Of a DNA stretch of 64,000 bases, positions 1-12,942 are shown in pieces (within the stretch, counting starts at the first letter, position 1; each line of letters starts with the position of its first letter). This stretch comes from Oenanthe sinensis (Eukaryota; Streptophyta; Magnoliopsida; Apiales; Apiaceae). The position numbers and the translations under genes were made by a program. The notes under the pieces are model-generated. The model saw only the letters and a list, made by a program, of their open reading frames with translations, was not told the origin of the DNA and did not search any database. The DNA lies in NCBI GenBank assembly GCA_028671895.1, contig JAPMAC010000231.1:6102001-6166000 (forward strand), written 5' to 3'.

Positions 1-3000
1 AATTGTTTTCATGTTGAAACGAGCCAATAATGTTCCTAAAATAATTTACAAGTAGTTTCCATGTTTAAACGAGTCAAGAATGAAGCTACAAGTTGTTTCC
101 GAGTTTGAACGAGTCAACAATGAAGTCTAAAATTGTTATGAATTGTTTTGATGTTTAAACGAGCCAATAATGTTCCTACAAGAGTTTACATGTTGTTTTC
201 ATGTTCAAACTAGTCAAGAATGAAGCTACAAGTTTTGATGTTTATGAATTGTTTTGATGTTTAAACGAGCCAATAATATTCCTATAAGAGTTTACAAGTT
301 GTTTCCATGTTCAAACGAGTCAAGAATGAAGCTACAAGTTGTTTCCGAGTTCGAACGAGTCAAGAATGAAGCCTCAAATTGTTATGAATTATTTTGATAT
401 GTAAACGAGCCAATAATGTTCCTATAAGAGTTTACAAGTTGTTTCCATGTTCAAACGAGTCAAGAATGAAGCTACATGTTGTTTCCGAGTTCAAATAAGT
501 CAAGAATGAAGCCTCAAATTGTTATGAATTGTTTTAATGTTTAAACGAGCCAATAATGTTCCTATAAGAGTTTACAAGTTGTTTCCATGTTCAAACGAGA
601 CAAGAATGAAGCTACAAGTTGTTTCCGAGTTCGAACGAGTCAAGAATGAAGTCTCAAATTGTTACGAATTGTTTCGATTTTTAAACGAGCCAATAATGTT
701 TCTACAATAATTTACAAGTTGTTTCCATATTCAAACGAGTCATAAACGAAACTACAAGTTGTTTCCGAGTTTGAACGAGTCAAGAATGAAGCCTCAAATT
801 GTTATGAATTGTTTTGATGTTTAAACTAGCCAATAATGTTTCTACAAGAGTTTACAAGTTGTTTCCATGTTCAAACGAGTCAAGAATGAAGCTACAAGTT
901 GTTTCCGAGTTCGAACGAGTCAAGAATGAAGCCTCAATTTTTTATGAATTGTTTTCATGTTTAAACGAGCCAATAATGCTCCTACAAGTGTTTACTAGTT
1001 GTTTTTTTTTTTGCTAAGTAATTTACTAGTTGTTTCCATGTTCAAACGAGGCAAGAATGAAGCTACAAGCTGTTTCCGAGTTCGAACGAGTCAAGAATGA
1101 AGTCTCAACTTGTTACGAATTGTTTCGATTTTTAAACGAGCCAATAATGTTTCTACAAGAATTTACAAGTTGTTTTCATGTTCAAACGAGTCAAGAATGA
1201 AGCTACAAGTAGTTTCCATGTTCAAACGAGTAATGAATGAAGCTACAAGTTGTTTCCGAGTTCGAACGATTCAAAATGAAGCCTCAAATTGTTATGAATT
1301 GTTTTGATGTTTAAATGAGCCAATAATGCTCCTAGAAGTGTTTACAAGTTGTGTCCATGTTCAAACGAGTCAAGAATGAAGCTACAAGTTGTTTCCGAGT
1401 TCGAACGAGTCAAGAATGAAGCCTCAATTTTTTATGAATTGTTTTCATGTTTAAACGAGCCAATAATGCTCCTACAAGTGTTTACTAGTTGTTTTTTTTT
1501 TGCTAAGTAATTTACTAGTTGTTTCCATGTTCAAACGAGGCAAGAATGAAGCTACAAGCTGTTTCCGAGTTCGAACGAGTCAAGAATGAAGTCTCAACTT
1601 GTTACGAATTGTTTCGATTTTTAAATGAGCCAATAATGTTTCTACAAGAATTTACAAGTTGTTTCCATGTTCAAACGAGTCAAGAATGAAGCTACAAGTT
1701 GTTTCCATGTTCAAACGAGTAAAGAATGAAGCTACAAGTTGTTTCTGAGTTCGAACGATTCAAAATGAAGCCTCAAATTGTTATGAATTGTTTTGATGTT
1801 TAAATGATCCAAAAATGCTCCTAGAAGTGTTTACAAGTTGTGTCCATGTTCAAACGAGTCAAGAATGAAGGTACAAGTTGTTTCCGAGTTCGAACGAGTC
1901 AAGAATGAAGCCTCAATTTTTTATGAATGGTTTTCATGTTTAAACGAGTCAATAATGCTCCAACAAGTGTTTACTAGTTGTTTCCATGTTCAAACAAGGC
2001 AAGAATGAAGCTACAAGCTGTTTCCGAGTTCGAACGAGTCAAGAATGAAGTCTCAAATTATTACGAATTGTTTCGATTTTTAAACGAGCCAATAACGTTT
2101 CTACAAGAATTTATAAGTTGTTTCCATGTTCAAACGAGTCAAGAATGAAGCTACAAGTTGTTTCTGAGTTCGAACGAGTCAAGAATTAAGCCTCAAATTG
2201 TTATGAATTGTTTTCATGTTGAAACGAGCCAATAATGTTCCTAAAAGAATTTACAAGTTGTTTCCATGTTTAAACGAGTCAAGAATGACGCTACAAGTTG
2301 TTTCCGAGTTTGAACGAGTCAAGAATGAAGCCTCAAATTGTTATAAATTGTTTTGATGTTTAAACGAGCCAATAATGTTCCTACAAGAGTTTACATGTTG
2401 TTTCCATGTTCAAACAGGTCAAGAATGAAGTTACAAGTTGTTTCCGAGTTCGAACGAGTCAAGAATGAAGCCTCAAATTGTTATGAATTGTTTTGTTCTT
2501 TAAACGAGCCAATAATGTTCCTACAAGAGTTTACATGTTGTTTCCATGTTCAAACAAGTCAAGAATGAAGCTACAAGTTTTGATGTTTATGAATTGTTTT
2601 GATGTTTAAACGAGCCAATAATGTTCCTATAAGAGTTTACAAGTTGTTTCCATGTTCAAACGAGTCAAGAATGAAGCTACAAGTTGTTTCCGAGTTCGAA
2701 CGAGTCAAGAATGAAGTCTCAAATTGTTATGAATTATTTTGATGTGTAAACGAGCCAATAATGTTCCTATAAGAGTTTACAAGTTGTTTCCATGTTTAAG
2801 CGAGTCAAGAATGAAGCTACAAGTTGTTTCCGAATTTGAACGAGTCAAGAATGAAGTCTTAAATTGTTATGAATTGTTTTGATGTTTAAACGGGCCAATA
2901 ATGCTCCTACAAGTGTTTACAAGTTGTGTCCATGTTCAAACGAGTCATGATTGAAGCTTCAAGTTGTTTCCGAGTTCGAACGAGTCAAGAATGAAGTCTC

Positions 3001-6000
3001 AAATTGTTATGAATTGTTTTGATGTTTAAATGAGCCAATAATGCTCCTAGAAGTGTTTACAAGTTGTGTCCATGTTCAAACGAGTCAAGAATGAAGCTAC
3101 AAGTTGTTTCCGAGTTCGAACGAGTCAAGAATGAAGCCTCAATTTTTTATGAATTGTTTTCATGTTTAAACGAGCCATTAATGCTCCTACAAGTGTTTAC
3201 TAGTTGTTTCCATGTTCAAACGAGGCAAGAATGAAGTTACAAGCTGTTTCCGAGTTCGAACGAGTCAAGAATGAAGCCTCAAATTGTTACGAATTGTTTT
3301 GATTTTTAAACGAGCCAATAATGTTTCTACAAGAATTTACAAGTTATTTCCATGTTCAAACGAGTCAAGAATGAAGCTACAAGTTGTTTCCGAGTTCGAA
3401 CGAGTCAAGAATTAATCCTCAAATTGTTATGAATTGTTTTCATGTTGAAACGACCCAATAATGTTCCTAAAAGAATTTACAAGTTGTTTCCATGTTTAAA
3501 CGAGTCAAGAATGAAGCTACAAGTTGTTTCCGAGTTCGAACGAGTCAAGAATGAAGTCTCAAATTGTAACGAATTGTTTCGATTCTTAAACGAGCCAATA
3601 ATGTTTCTACAATAGTTTACAAGTTGTTTCCATATTCAAACGAGTAATGAATGAAACTACAAGTTGTTTCCGAGTTTGAACGAGTCAAGAATGAAGCCTC
3701 AAATTCTTATGAATTGTTTTGATGTTTAAACTACCCAATAATATTTTTACAAGAGTTTACAAATTGTTTCCATGTTCAAACGAGTCAAGAATGAAGCTAC
3801 AATTTGTTTCCGAGTTCGAACGAGTCAAGAATTAAGCCTTAAATTGTTATGAATTGTTTTCATGTTGAAACGAGCCAATAATGTTCCCACAAGAGTTAAC
3901 AAGTTGTTTCCATGTTCAAACGAGTAAAGAATGAAGCTACAAGTTGTTTCCGAGTTCGAACGATTCAAAATGAAGCCTCAAATTGTTATGAATTGTTTTG
4001 ATGTTTAAATGATCCAATAATGCTCCTAGAAGTGTTTACAAGTTGTATCCATGTTCAAACGAGTCAAGAATGAAGGTACAAGTTGTTTCCGAGTTCGAAC
4101 GAGTCAAGAATGAACCCTCAATTTTTTATGAATGGTTTTCATGTTTAAACGAGTCTATAATGCTCCAACAAGTGTTTACTAGTTGTTTCCATGTTCAAAC
4201 GAGGCAAGAATGAAGCTACAACCTGTTTCCGAGTTCGAACGAGTCAAGAATGAAGTCTCAAATTGTTACGAATTGTTTCGATTTTTAAACGAGCCAATAA
4301 TGTTTCTACAAGAATTTATAAGTTGTTTCCATGTTCAAACGAGTCAAGAATGAAGCTACAAGTTGTTTCCGAGTTTGAACGAGTCAAGAATGAAGTCTTA
4401 AATTGTTATGAATTGTTTTGATGTTTAAACGAGCCAATAATGCTCCTACAAGTGTTTACAAGTTGTGTCAATGTTCAAACGAGTCATGATTGAAGCTTCA
4501 AGTTGTTTCCGAGTTCGAACGAGTCAAAAATGAAGCCTCAAATTGTAATGAATTGTTTTGATATTTAAACGAGCCAATAATGCTCCTACAAGTGTTTACA
4601 AGTTGTTTCCATGTTCAAACGAGTCAAGAATGAAGCTACAAGTTGTTTCCGAGTTTGAACGAGTCAAGAATGAAGCCTTAAATTGTTATAAATTATTTTG
4701 ATGTTTAAACGAGCCAATAATGTTCCTACAAGAGTTTGAATGTTGTTTCCATGTTCAAACATGTCAAGAATGAAGTTACAAGTTGTTTCCGAGTTCGAAC
4801 GTGTCAAGAATGAAGCCTCAAATTGTTATGAATTGTCTTGATGTTTAAACGAGCCAATAATGTTCCTACAAGAGTTTACATGTTGTTTCCATGTTCAAAC
4901 AAGTCAAGAATGAAGCTACAAATTGGTTCCAAGTTGTAACGAGTCAAGAATGATGCCTCAAATTGTTATGAAATGTTTTGATGTTTAAATGAGCCAATAA
5001 TGCTCCTAAAAGTGTTTACAAGTTGTTTCCATGTTCAAACGAGTCAAGAATGAAGCTACAAGTTGTTTTCGAGTTCGAACGAGTCAAGAATGAAGCCTCA
5101 AATTGTTATGAATTGTTTTAATGTTTAAACGAGCCAATAATGCTACTACAAGTGTGTAGAAGTTGTTTCCATGTATAAACGTGTCAAGAATGAAGCTACA
5201 AGTTGTTTCTGAGTTTGAACAAGTCAAGAATTTAGCCTCAAATTGTGGTGAATTGTTTTCATGTTGAAACGAGCCAATAATGTTCCTACAAGAATTTACA
5301 AGTTGTTTCCATGTTCAAACGAGTCAAGAATGAAGCTACAAATTGTTTCCGAGTTCGAACGATTCAAGAATGAAGCCTCAATTTATTATGAAATGTTTTG
5401 ATGTTTAAACGAGCCAATAATGCTCCTACATGTGTTTACAAGTTATGTTCATGTTCAAACGAATCAAGAATGAAGCTACAAGTTGTTTCCGAGTTCGAAC
5501 GATTCAAAATGAAGCCTCAAATTGTTATGAATTGTTTTGATGTTTAAATGAGCCAATAATGCTCCTAGAAGTGTTTACAAGTTGTGTCCATGTTCAAACG
5601 AGTCAAGAATGAAGCTACAAATTGTTTCCGAGTTCGAACGAGTCAAGAATGAAGCCTCAATTTTTAATGAATTGTTTTCATGTTTAAACGAGCCAATAAT
5701 GCTCCTAGAAGTGTTTACAAGTTGTTTCCATGTTCAAACGAGTCAAGAATGAAGCTACAAGTTGTTTCCGAGTTCGAACGAGTCAAGAATGAAGTCTTAA
5801 ATTGTTATGAATTGTTTTGATGTTAAACGAGCCAATAATGCTCCTACAAGTGTTTACAAGTTGTGTCAATGTTCAAACGAGTCATGAATGAAGCTTAAAG
5901 TTGTTTCCGAGTTCGAACGAGTCAAGAATGAAGCCTCAAATTGTTATGAATTGTTTTGATATTTAACCGAGCCAATAATGCTCCTAGAAGTGTTTAATAG

Positions 6001-7126
6001 TTGTTTCCATGTTCAAACGAGTCAAGAATGAAGCTACAAGTTGTTTCCGAGTTTGAACGAGTGAAGAATGAAGCCTCAAATTGTTATGAATTATTTTGAT
6101 GTTTAAACGACCCAATAATGTTCCTATAAGAGCTTACAAGTTGTTTCCATGTTCAAACGAGTCAAGAATGAAGCTACATGTTGTTTCCGAGTTCAAATGA
6201 GTCAAGAATGAAGCCTCAATTTGTTATGAATTGTTTTGATGTTTAAACGAGCCAATAATGTTCCTATTCTTGCTTACAAGTTGTTTCCATGTTCAAACGA
6301 GTCATGAATGAAGCTACATGTTGTTTCCGAGTTCAAATGAGTCAAGAATGAAGCCTCAAATTCTTATGAATTGTTTTGATGTTTAAATGATCCAATAATA
6401 TTCTTACAAGAGTTTACATGTTGTTTCCATGTTCAAAGAAGTGAAGAATGAAGCTACAAGTTATTTCCGAGTTCTAACGAGTCAAGAATGAAGCCTCAAA
6501 TTGTTATGAATTGTTTTGATGTTTAAACGAGCCAATAATGCTCCTACAAGTGTTTACAAGTTGTTTCCTTGTTCAAACGAGTCAAGAATGAAGCTACAAG
6601 TTGTTTCCGAGTTCGAACGAGTCAAGAATGAAGTCTCAAATTGTTACGAATTGTTTTGATGTTTAAACGAGCCGATAATATTCCTACAAGAGTTTAAAAG
6701 TTGTTTCCATGTTCAAACGAGGCAAGAATGAAACTACAAGTTGTTTCCGAGTTTGAACGATTCAATAATGAAGCCTCAAATTGTTATGAATTGTTTTGAT
6801 GTTTAAACGAGCCAATAATGCTCCTAGAAGTGTTTACAAGTTGTGTCCATGTTCAAACGATTCAAGAATGAAGCTACAAGTTGTTTCCGGGTTCGAACAA
6901 GTCAAGAATGAAGCCTCAAATTGTTATGAATTGTTTTGATGTTTAAACGAGCCAATAATGTTCCTACAAGAGTTTACAAGTTGTTTCCATGTTCAAACGA
7001 GTGAAGAATGAAGCTATAAGTTGTTTCCGAGTTCGAACGAGTCAAGAATGAAGCCTCAAATTGTTATGGATTGTTTTGATGTTTAAACGAGCCATAATGT
7101 TCATATAAGAGTTTACAAGTTGTTTT
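1..7126 (+). repeat. 140-bp satellite array A (forward)
   Basis: About 51 head-to-tail copies of a 140-bp AT-rich monomer. Each holds two similar 40-bp modules (starting CAAGTTGTTTCCATGTTC and CAAGTTGTTTCCGAGTTC), a third diverged module (starting TGAATTGTTTTGATGTTT) and two 10-bp linkers (CAAGTGTTTA, CAAATTGTTA). Copies differ by scattered substitutions and small indels. Short open frames of 60-70 codons inside are by-products of the repeat and not genes. A higher-order unit of about 489 bp, carrying a T-run followed by GCTAAGTAA, recurs at about 870-1358 and 1359-1850. The array ends where a Copia-like LTR begins. Confidence 0.97.
870..1850 (+). repeat. 489-bp higher-order satellite duplication
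   Basis: The segment at about 870-1358 is repeated directly at about 1359-1850. Both copies share the same private variants: TACTAGTTG followed by a run of T and GCTAAGTAATTTAC (GCTAAG at 1013 and 1502), then CTCAACTTGTTACG, a CGATTCAAAATGAAG variant, and AAATGA before the CCAATAATGCTCCTAGAAG module. The offset is 490 before the T-run and 489 after it, so the unit is three and a half monomers, not a whole number. Extents are by eye. Confidence 0.75.
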
Positions 7127-8369
7127 TGTTAGTAATTGTGCTCTAGAGACAATACTTTTTATATTTTAAGGAAAATATTTATTATTAAGGATTATGTTTT
7201 ATTGATTATTATTTATTTATTATGTTTTATTTACTGCGTAGTAAATTGAAAGCATAATAAATGTCCTAGGAATTTTGATACGTATTATATATCTTTAAGT
7301 ATGTGACTTAAAAATGAGATTATATGACTTCTTATTCCTTTTTCCCTAGTCGAGTATTATTATTTAAGGACAATAATAATGCACAAAGACTAGTATGTTT
7401 CTTGACAGATGACCACATCTCATTGGTCATAGGTATGGTGATACTAAAGTCAAGAACATAAGTGCATGTCTCAATGCATGGCACTGGAATGACCCGCCGT
7501 GAGATTCTACATGTTAAATAAGTGTCATAAGTAATTCTCACTGTGATAATGGTATAATGATCCTTAGACCTGAAATCATTATATTTCTATACGAGAATTA
7601 ATATACTTTGATTACATTAAAAGTTACCTTTGACCGGGTGATGATAAAAGTGGACATTGGGTATATTATGAAGCGTATGAGAAATATGAATGATCTATAT
7701 GGGATTTAATCCTCCTAATTTTAGGAGTGATATTATTGGCCTCTTGTTTGAGTGAGACTATGAAATGCACGGCCGTGCTCAAATGTTTATTTGATTTTAA
7801 TAGTCTACTCATCGATCAAGAAAATAAAGATTAAATTATGAAGAGGATGACACGAGACATGCCTTGAGTTTAATCTATAATATCAAGATTAAAGGTATTA
7901 TATTACATGGAACATTATTCACGAAAGGCTTAATCGAATCACCGATTTATTATTATTACTTGGGTAGCAATAATGTATTACTAGATGCCGCTCATTGTTT
8001 ACAATTTTAATTAGATATTACAATTGTTGTCAACGTAATAATAACCTACAGGGTCACACACAAAGAATGTTTGAAGGAGAAATAATTTAAATTGTGAATT
8101 TAAATTAAATAAGTAATTTATTTTATTTATGATATTAATTAAGTATGACTTAATTAATTATATAAATAGAATAAATGAATTATTTAAACTAATTCCAAAA
8201 TTAATAATTAATTAATTAAGTGAGACTTAATTAAATAATTTAAAATTTTGGATTAGTATTAATTATAATTGGATTATAAATTAGAAAACTTATTCCTCTC
8301 TCTATATAATCTCTTTATGGGCTGATTTAATTTATGAGACAGATTTTTACTAAAACCCTAGCCGTTTTG
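7127..8369 (+). mobile_element. Copia-like LTR fragment, 3' end interrupted
   Basis: Non-satellite, AT-rich DNA starts abruptly with TGTTAGTAATTGTGCTCTAG, which looks like the 5' end of a plant Copia LTR. It holds no coding region; a 69-codon reverse-strand frame at 7332-7541 resembles nothing. Near the right end TATATAA (8303-8309) is followed by an AAACCCTAGCC leader-like motif, as expected of an LTR promoter and transcript start. The right edge is the terminus of the reverse-strand gypsy LTR at 8370, so the gypsy element probably inserted into this LTR and the distal part was later lost. Family assignment rests on pattern recognition only. Confidence 0.45.
8303..8309 (+). promoter_or_regulatory. 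Putative LTR TATA box
   Basis: TATATAA follows a CT-rich stretch (CCTCTCTC). About 45 bases downstream comes AAACCCTAG, a motif common in plant 5' leaders. This fits the U3/R boundary of the Copia-like LTR. Confidence 0.4.
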
Positions 8370-9028
8370 TGATGTATATTTTCCTATGTAGATCAGATTT
8401 ACAGCGGAAAAGTAACTTTAGATTGCTTCTATAAAGAATTTAATCACCAAGAAACAAAACTAAATGATCGATTTGCTTAGATTGCTTAAAGAAATTAATC
8501 ACCCACAAACTAAACGAAATCTGGATAAGAAAGTATAAAGGAATTAACCACCAACTTCCTAGGGTTTTGCAAGTATAAAAACTCATGATTTTATTTATCA
8601 AATTCTTGTCTCTTAAAAGATTACAATATATGGGTATATATAGGCAATGAATATAACCTTAACCTAAAACAATTAGGATTCTCAATTAGATTTAAAATCA
8701 GCTAGGAATTTGCTAATACTTGAACCCAAATTGGAAACCAATCAAAAGCCCAATCCAAATAGGAATTACATCAAAACCATATTCAACTAGAAAAATAAAT
8801 CCTAAGTGCTTAAAACAAGAAAAACCCTTTCAAGTGAAAGGTAAAAACTTGCAAGCCAAAATTTACTTAATATAAATATCTAATAATAACCCCAACATAA
8901 TAAATCAGCCCATGCTGACTATTGGACTTGAAACATTGCCCAACCAATTTCCATGTATAGAATCGCATGAGAAGAAGTCCAAAGCCACATTTTTGTCCAT
9001 GAGAACAAGCACATCAGCCCCTGTATCA
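8370..9028 (-). repeat. 3' LTR of the CRM-like element
   Basis: Read on the reverse strand the LTR begins TGATACAGGGGC (from 9028) and ends ATATACATCA (at 8370), so it has TG...CA ends. The start was set by alignment with the two LTRs of the related element near 40-43 kb, which begin TGATGCAGGAGC. A reverse-strand TATATATA lies at about 8634-8641. The pol reading frame runs about 124 nt into this LTR before stopping at 8905. Confidence 0.8.
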
Positions 9029-12000
9029 TCCTCCTCTTCTTCGAAAACAATTGTCCTCAATTGAGCAATATCATCATCATGAATATAAGGAGCCAAGTCC
9101 TCAACATTGAATGTTGCACTGACACCAAACTCTCCCGGTAGTTCCAATCTGAATGCATTGTCATTGACCTTCTCCATAATTTTAAACGGACCTTCAGACC
9201 TAGGCATAAGCTTATTCTTTCGCAAATTAGGGAACCGTTCCTTTCGCAAATGGAGCCACACTAGGTCACCCACCTTGAAGTTATGCTGCTTGCGGTGTTT
9301 GTTAGCCAATGTTTTATACCTTTCATTTACTTTTTCGATCCTCGCCCGTACTTGGGAATGCAATTTTAACATTGCTTCAGCCTTTGTCTTAGCATCAACA
9401 TGCACATATTCTTCTTTAGGCAAAGGAATCAGGTCAATAGGAAGCCTTGGATTCAGGCCATAAACAACCTCAAAAGGAGAGTGTTTGGTTGCATATGTAG
9501 GTGAACGATTATAAGCAAATTCTGCATGCGAAAGCTTCACATCCCAATCCTTAATCATCTTACTTACCAAGCTACGAAGCAAAACTCCAAGAGTTCGGTT
9601 GGTAACTTCTGTTTGCCCATCAGTTTGTGGATGGTGTGAAGTGCTAAAACACAACTTCGTAGCTAGTAGCTCCCACAATGTTTTCCAGAAATAGCTCATG
9701 AACTTAGTGTCTCGATCACTCACAATAGTCTTTGGGACACCATGTAGACGCACTACTTCTTTGAAGTACAAATCAGCTACCTTTAGTGCATCATCAGTTT
9801 TATGGCATGGAATAAAATGTGCCATCTTAGAGAACCTATCCACAACAACAAATATCGAATCATTACCTCTTTGTGTACGAGGTAAACCAACTATAAAATC
9901 CATAGAAACATCCTCCCACGGATATTCTGGAACAGGTAGAGGCGTGTACAATCCTTGATGAAAAGTACTCTTTGCCTTTTGGCAAGTTGCACAACGAACA
10001 ATCACCCCTTGGACATCACCCAACATCTTTGGCCAGAAAAAGTGCTCTTGAAGAATAGCCAAAGTTTTATTAATACCAAAGTGTCCAGCAATACCTCCCC
10101 CATGAGCTTCCCTCACCAAAAGCTCTCGAATAGAACACATAGGAATGCATAAACGATTCCCCTTGAATAGAAAACCATCTTGAAGTACATAAGTCCGTAT
10201 AGAACCCTTGGAACATTCTTCCATTATAGGCTGAAAATCCACATCTTGATTGTAGTATTCTTTAATCAATTCAAATCCAAGCAACCTGAAATTAAGAACA
10301 CCAAGCAAAGCATATCTTCTAGACAAAGCATCAGCAACCACGTTATCCTTACCTTGTTTATACTTGGAAGAAAAATTGAAAGATTGAAGGAATTCTACCC
10401 ACTTCGCATGTCGTGGATTAAGCTTTTGTTGCCCATGAATGTATTTTAAAGCCTCATGATCTGAATGTAAGATAAAGTGATTAGGCCTCAAATAATGACT
10501 CCAATGATCAAGTGCGCGCACAAGGGCATAAAACTCCTTATCGTAGGTAGAATAATTAAGTTTTGCTTCCCCCAACTTCTCACTGAAATAAGCAATGGGT
10601 CTTTTCTTTTGCACCAAAACAGCCCCAATTCCAACACCACTAGCATCACATTCCACTTCAAATGGACTAGCAAAATCTGGCAAAGCAAGGATAGGAGTTT
10701 CACACAATAATTTTTTTATACATTCAAAAGCCCTTTGAGCAGCCCCAGTCTACTCGAATCTTCCCTTCTTGATGCATTCAGTTAGAGGTGCCACAACACT
10801 ACTAAAATTCTTCACAAATCGCCTATAGAATGAAGCAAGACCATGAAAAGACCTGACTTCTGAAACATTAGTGGGGATCGGCCATGACTTGATTGCTTCA
10901 ACCTTTGAAGGATCCACCGAAATTCCTTCTTTTGAGACTATATAACCAAGAAAGGTCACACTGGGAACCAAGAAATAGCACTTCTCTAATTTAGCATAAA
11001 GTTTTTGTTTCCTTAATACCTCACAAACAGATCTTAAGTGCACAATATGATCATCAACATTCTTACTATAAATCAGAATATCATCCAAATAAACCACAAC
11101 AAATTTACCAAGGAAAGGCTTGAGTACCTCGTTCATAAGTCTCATGAATGTGCTAGGAGCATTAGTAAGACCAAAGGGCATGACCAGCCACTCATACAAC
11201 CCGTATTTAGTCTTGAAAGCTGTTTTCCACTCATCACCTTCTCTCATTCTGATTTGATGATATCCACTTCGAAGATCAATTTTTGAAAACAATGTAGAGC
11301 CATGTAATTCATCTAGTAAATCATCTAATCTGGGAATTGGAAATCTATACTTAATGGTGATGTTATTCACTGCTCTACTATCAACGCACATGCGCCAAGT
11401 TCCATCCTTTTTAGGTACCACCAAAATAGGAATGGCACAAGGACTCGTGCTCTCCCTCACATAGCCCCTTTCAAGCAATTCTTCAATCTGCCTTTGGAGC
11501 TCTTTAGCCTCTTGAGGATTACACCTATAAGCCGCTTTATTTGGTAATGGAGCACCGGGAATTAGATCAATTTGATGTTCAATCCCGCGAATAGGTGGCA
11601 AACCAGGGGGTAAATTTTCAGGAAAAATATCCATAAACTCATTAAGCACACTATCCAAAATTTCAGGGGGACTAGAAGATTGTTCAGATGGAATCTTACT
11701 AGCAAACAACAAATAACCACGACCCTCTTGCTCTAATTCACGCCCAATTTGCTTCTCATTCAAGAACAAGTTCTCCTTTGGTGCTTGATGCGTAACTATA
11801 GGTTTTAAAGCTGTTCTCTTGCTTCCCACTTTAGCAATATAAACATTTGTTCTCCCATCAAATTTAACAAATCTATCATACTGCCAAGGTCTACCCAATA
11901 AAATATGACATGCATCCATATCACAAACATCACACAAAACTTCATCTTTAAATTGACCAATTTCAAAAGAAATAAGTGCTTGTTTGGTTACCTTCACGTC

Positions 12001-12942
12001 ACTTCCATCACTTAGCCAATGCAATTTGTAGGGTTTTGGATGTGATTTTGTAGGCCAATTAAGCTTCTCAATCAAAGTTATGGAAACTACATTGGTGCAG
12101 CTACCCGTGTCTATGATCATGTTGCATAACTTGTCTCTCACTAGAACTCTTGTCATAAATATTTTTTCCCTCTGATCACCCTCAACCGGACTTGGCTTTG
12201 CTTGCAAAATTCTTCTAGCAATCAGATTTGAGCCACGTGTTTCAGGTTCCACTTCAGAATCATAGTCTTCTTCACATTGAAACTCCTCCTTTTCTTCATT
12301 GAATTCAATATCCTTCGAAGAATAAATTTCATCAATCTCCTCAATATCATGCAAAGTCATTACACGGTTACTAGGGTAGTCCCGCATCATGTGTCCATAA
12401 CCCTTGCACTTGAAGCAAATCTTTTTATCTTCTGTTGCCAAAGGCGTTGAGTTCTTCTCTTTATCCTTCTTGAAATTGTCAAATTTGGGAGTGCTTTTAG
12501 CACCAGATTGTGCCACGTTTCTAGCCTGAAATTTATTTTTCTCTTGATAGGGCTTCACATAGGCAGATTTCTTAGTCCTTGCATGCTTCTCCGCTCGTAG
12601 AGCCACTTTACACACTTCTTCAAAAGACCAATAAGGTTGTAGATCTACTTTTTCAGCAATATTCAGATTTAGACCAGCCAAAAAACGAGCAATTTTATGT
12701 TCCACTCTCTCTTCTAAATCACATAACATAGTTAATCTTTCAAATTCAGTAGTATACTCCTCAACCGAGAGTGCATCTTGCTTGAAACCTTGCAATTTCA
12801 GGAATATATCTTGCACGTAATCAGTAGGTAAAAACCGTTTTTTCATCCTCACCTTAAGGGATTCCCATGAATCAATTTTCGCCTTGCCTTCCTTTCTTCT
12901 CTTTGATTTCAGATTTTCATACCATAAATTGGCATAACCCGT
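8905..12942 (-). pseudogene. Gag-pol polyprotein of CRM-like element, 5' truncated, one nonsense codon
   Basis: Encodes the retrotransposon polyprotein for capsid formation, proteolysis, reverse transcription and integration. The frame is open from the truncation at 12942 to 10753; ATG codons such as that at 12852 are internal. Order seen: gag (KKRFLPTDY region), a CCHC knuckle whose last Cys is Tyr (CFKCKGYGHMMRDY), protease DTGSC, RT with intact YLDD, RNase H (CDASGVGIGAVL), integrase HHCC zinc finger, and integrase catalytic core (MDFIVGLP, VSDRDTKF, HPQTDGQTE). A TAG at about 10750-10752 interrupts the RT-RNase H link; the residues around it (GRFE-stop-TGAAQRAF) suggest Trp TGG changed to TAG. 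Downstream sequence stays in the same frame. The C terminus follows a FNVEDLAPY motif with no canonical chromodomain and ends inside the 3' LTR. Confidence 0.88.

Larger units (their letters stand above)
8370..12942 (-). mobile_element. CRM-like Ty3/gypsy retrotransposon, 5' truncated
   Basis: On the reverse strand this is the 3' part of a Ty3/gypsy element: partial gag, protease, RT, RNase H, integrase and a 3' LTR (8370-9028). The 5' LTR, leader and first part of gag are missing. At 12942 the gag sequence stops and satellite begins, with AAGTT shared by both sequences at the junction, so the loss probably came by deletion or recombination. The LTR is about 90% similar by eye to the LTRs at 39784-40405 and 41724-43294, and the gag is homologous to the one at 40403-41668. 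Integrase style, lack of a typical chromodomain and pol reading into the 3' LTR resemble the plant CRM (centromeric) clade; this assignment is inferred from recalled family features. Confidence 0.8.

Noticed and set aside
814..2568. Open frames of 65-71 codons in satellite (814, 1110, 2353; also 14951, 60962)
   Set aside because: They are the repeat read in one frame; they contain the same repeated peptide and have no start context, domain or conservation beyond the satellite.
1..7126. GTTCGAAC in the satellite as a Pol III B box
   Set aside because: Only the core resembles a B box; there is no A box at proper distance and no T-run terminator pattern, so a transcribed tRNA-like unit is not supported.
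7332..7541. 69-codon reverse-strand frame in the Copia-like LTR fragment
   Set aside because: No motif, and the surrounding sequence looks like non-coding U3.
9107..11286. Forward-strand frames of 65-118 codons (9107, 9698, 9955, 10180, 10477, 11038)
   Set aside because: All lie antisense to the CRM-like gag-pol and show no domain.
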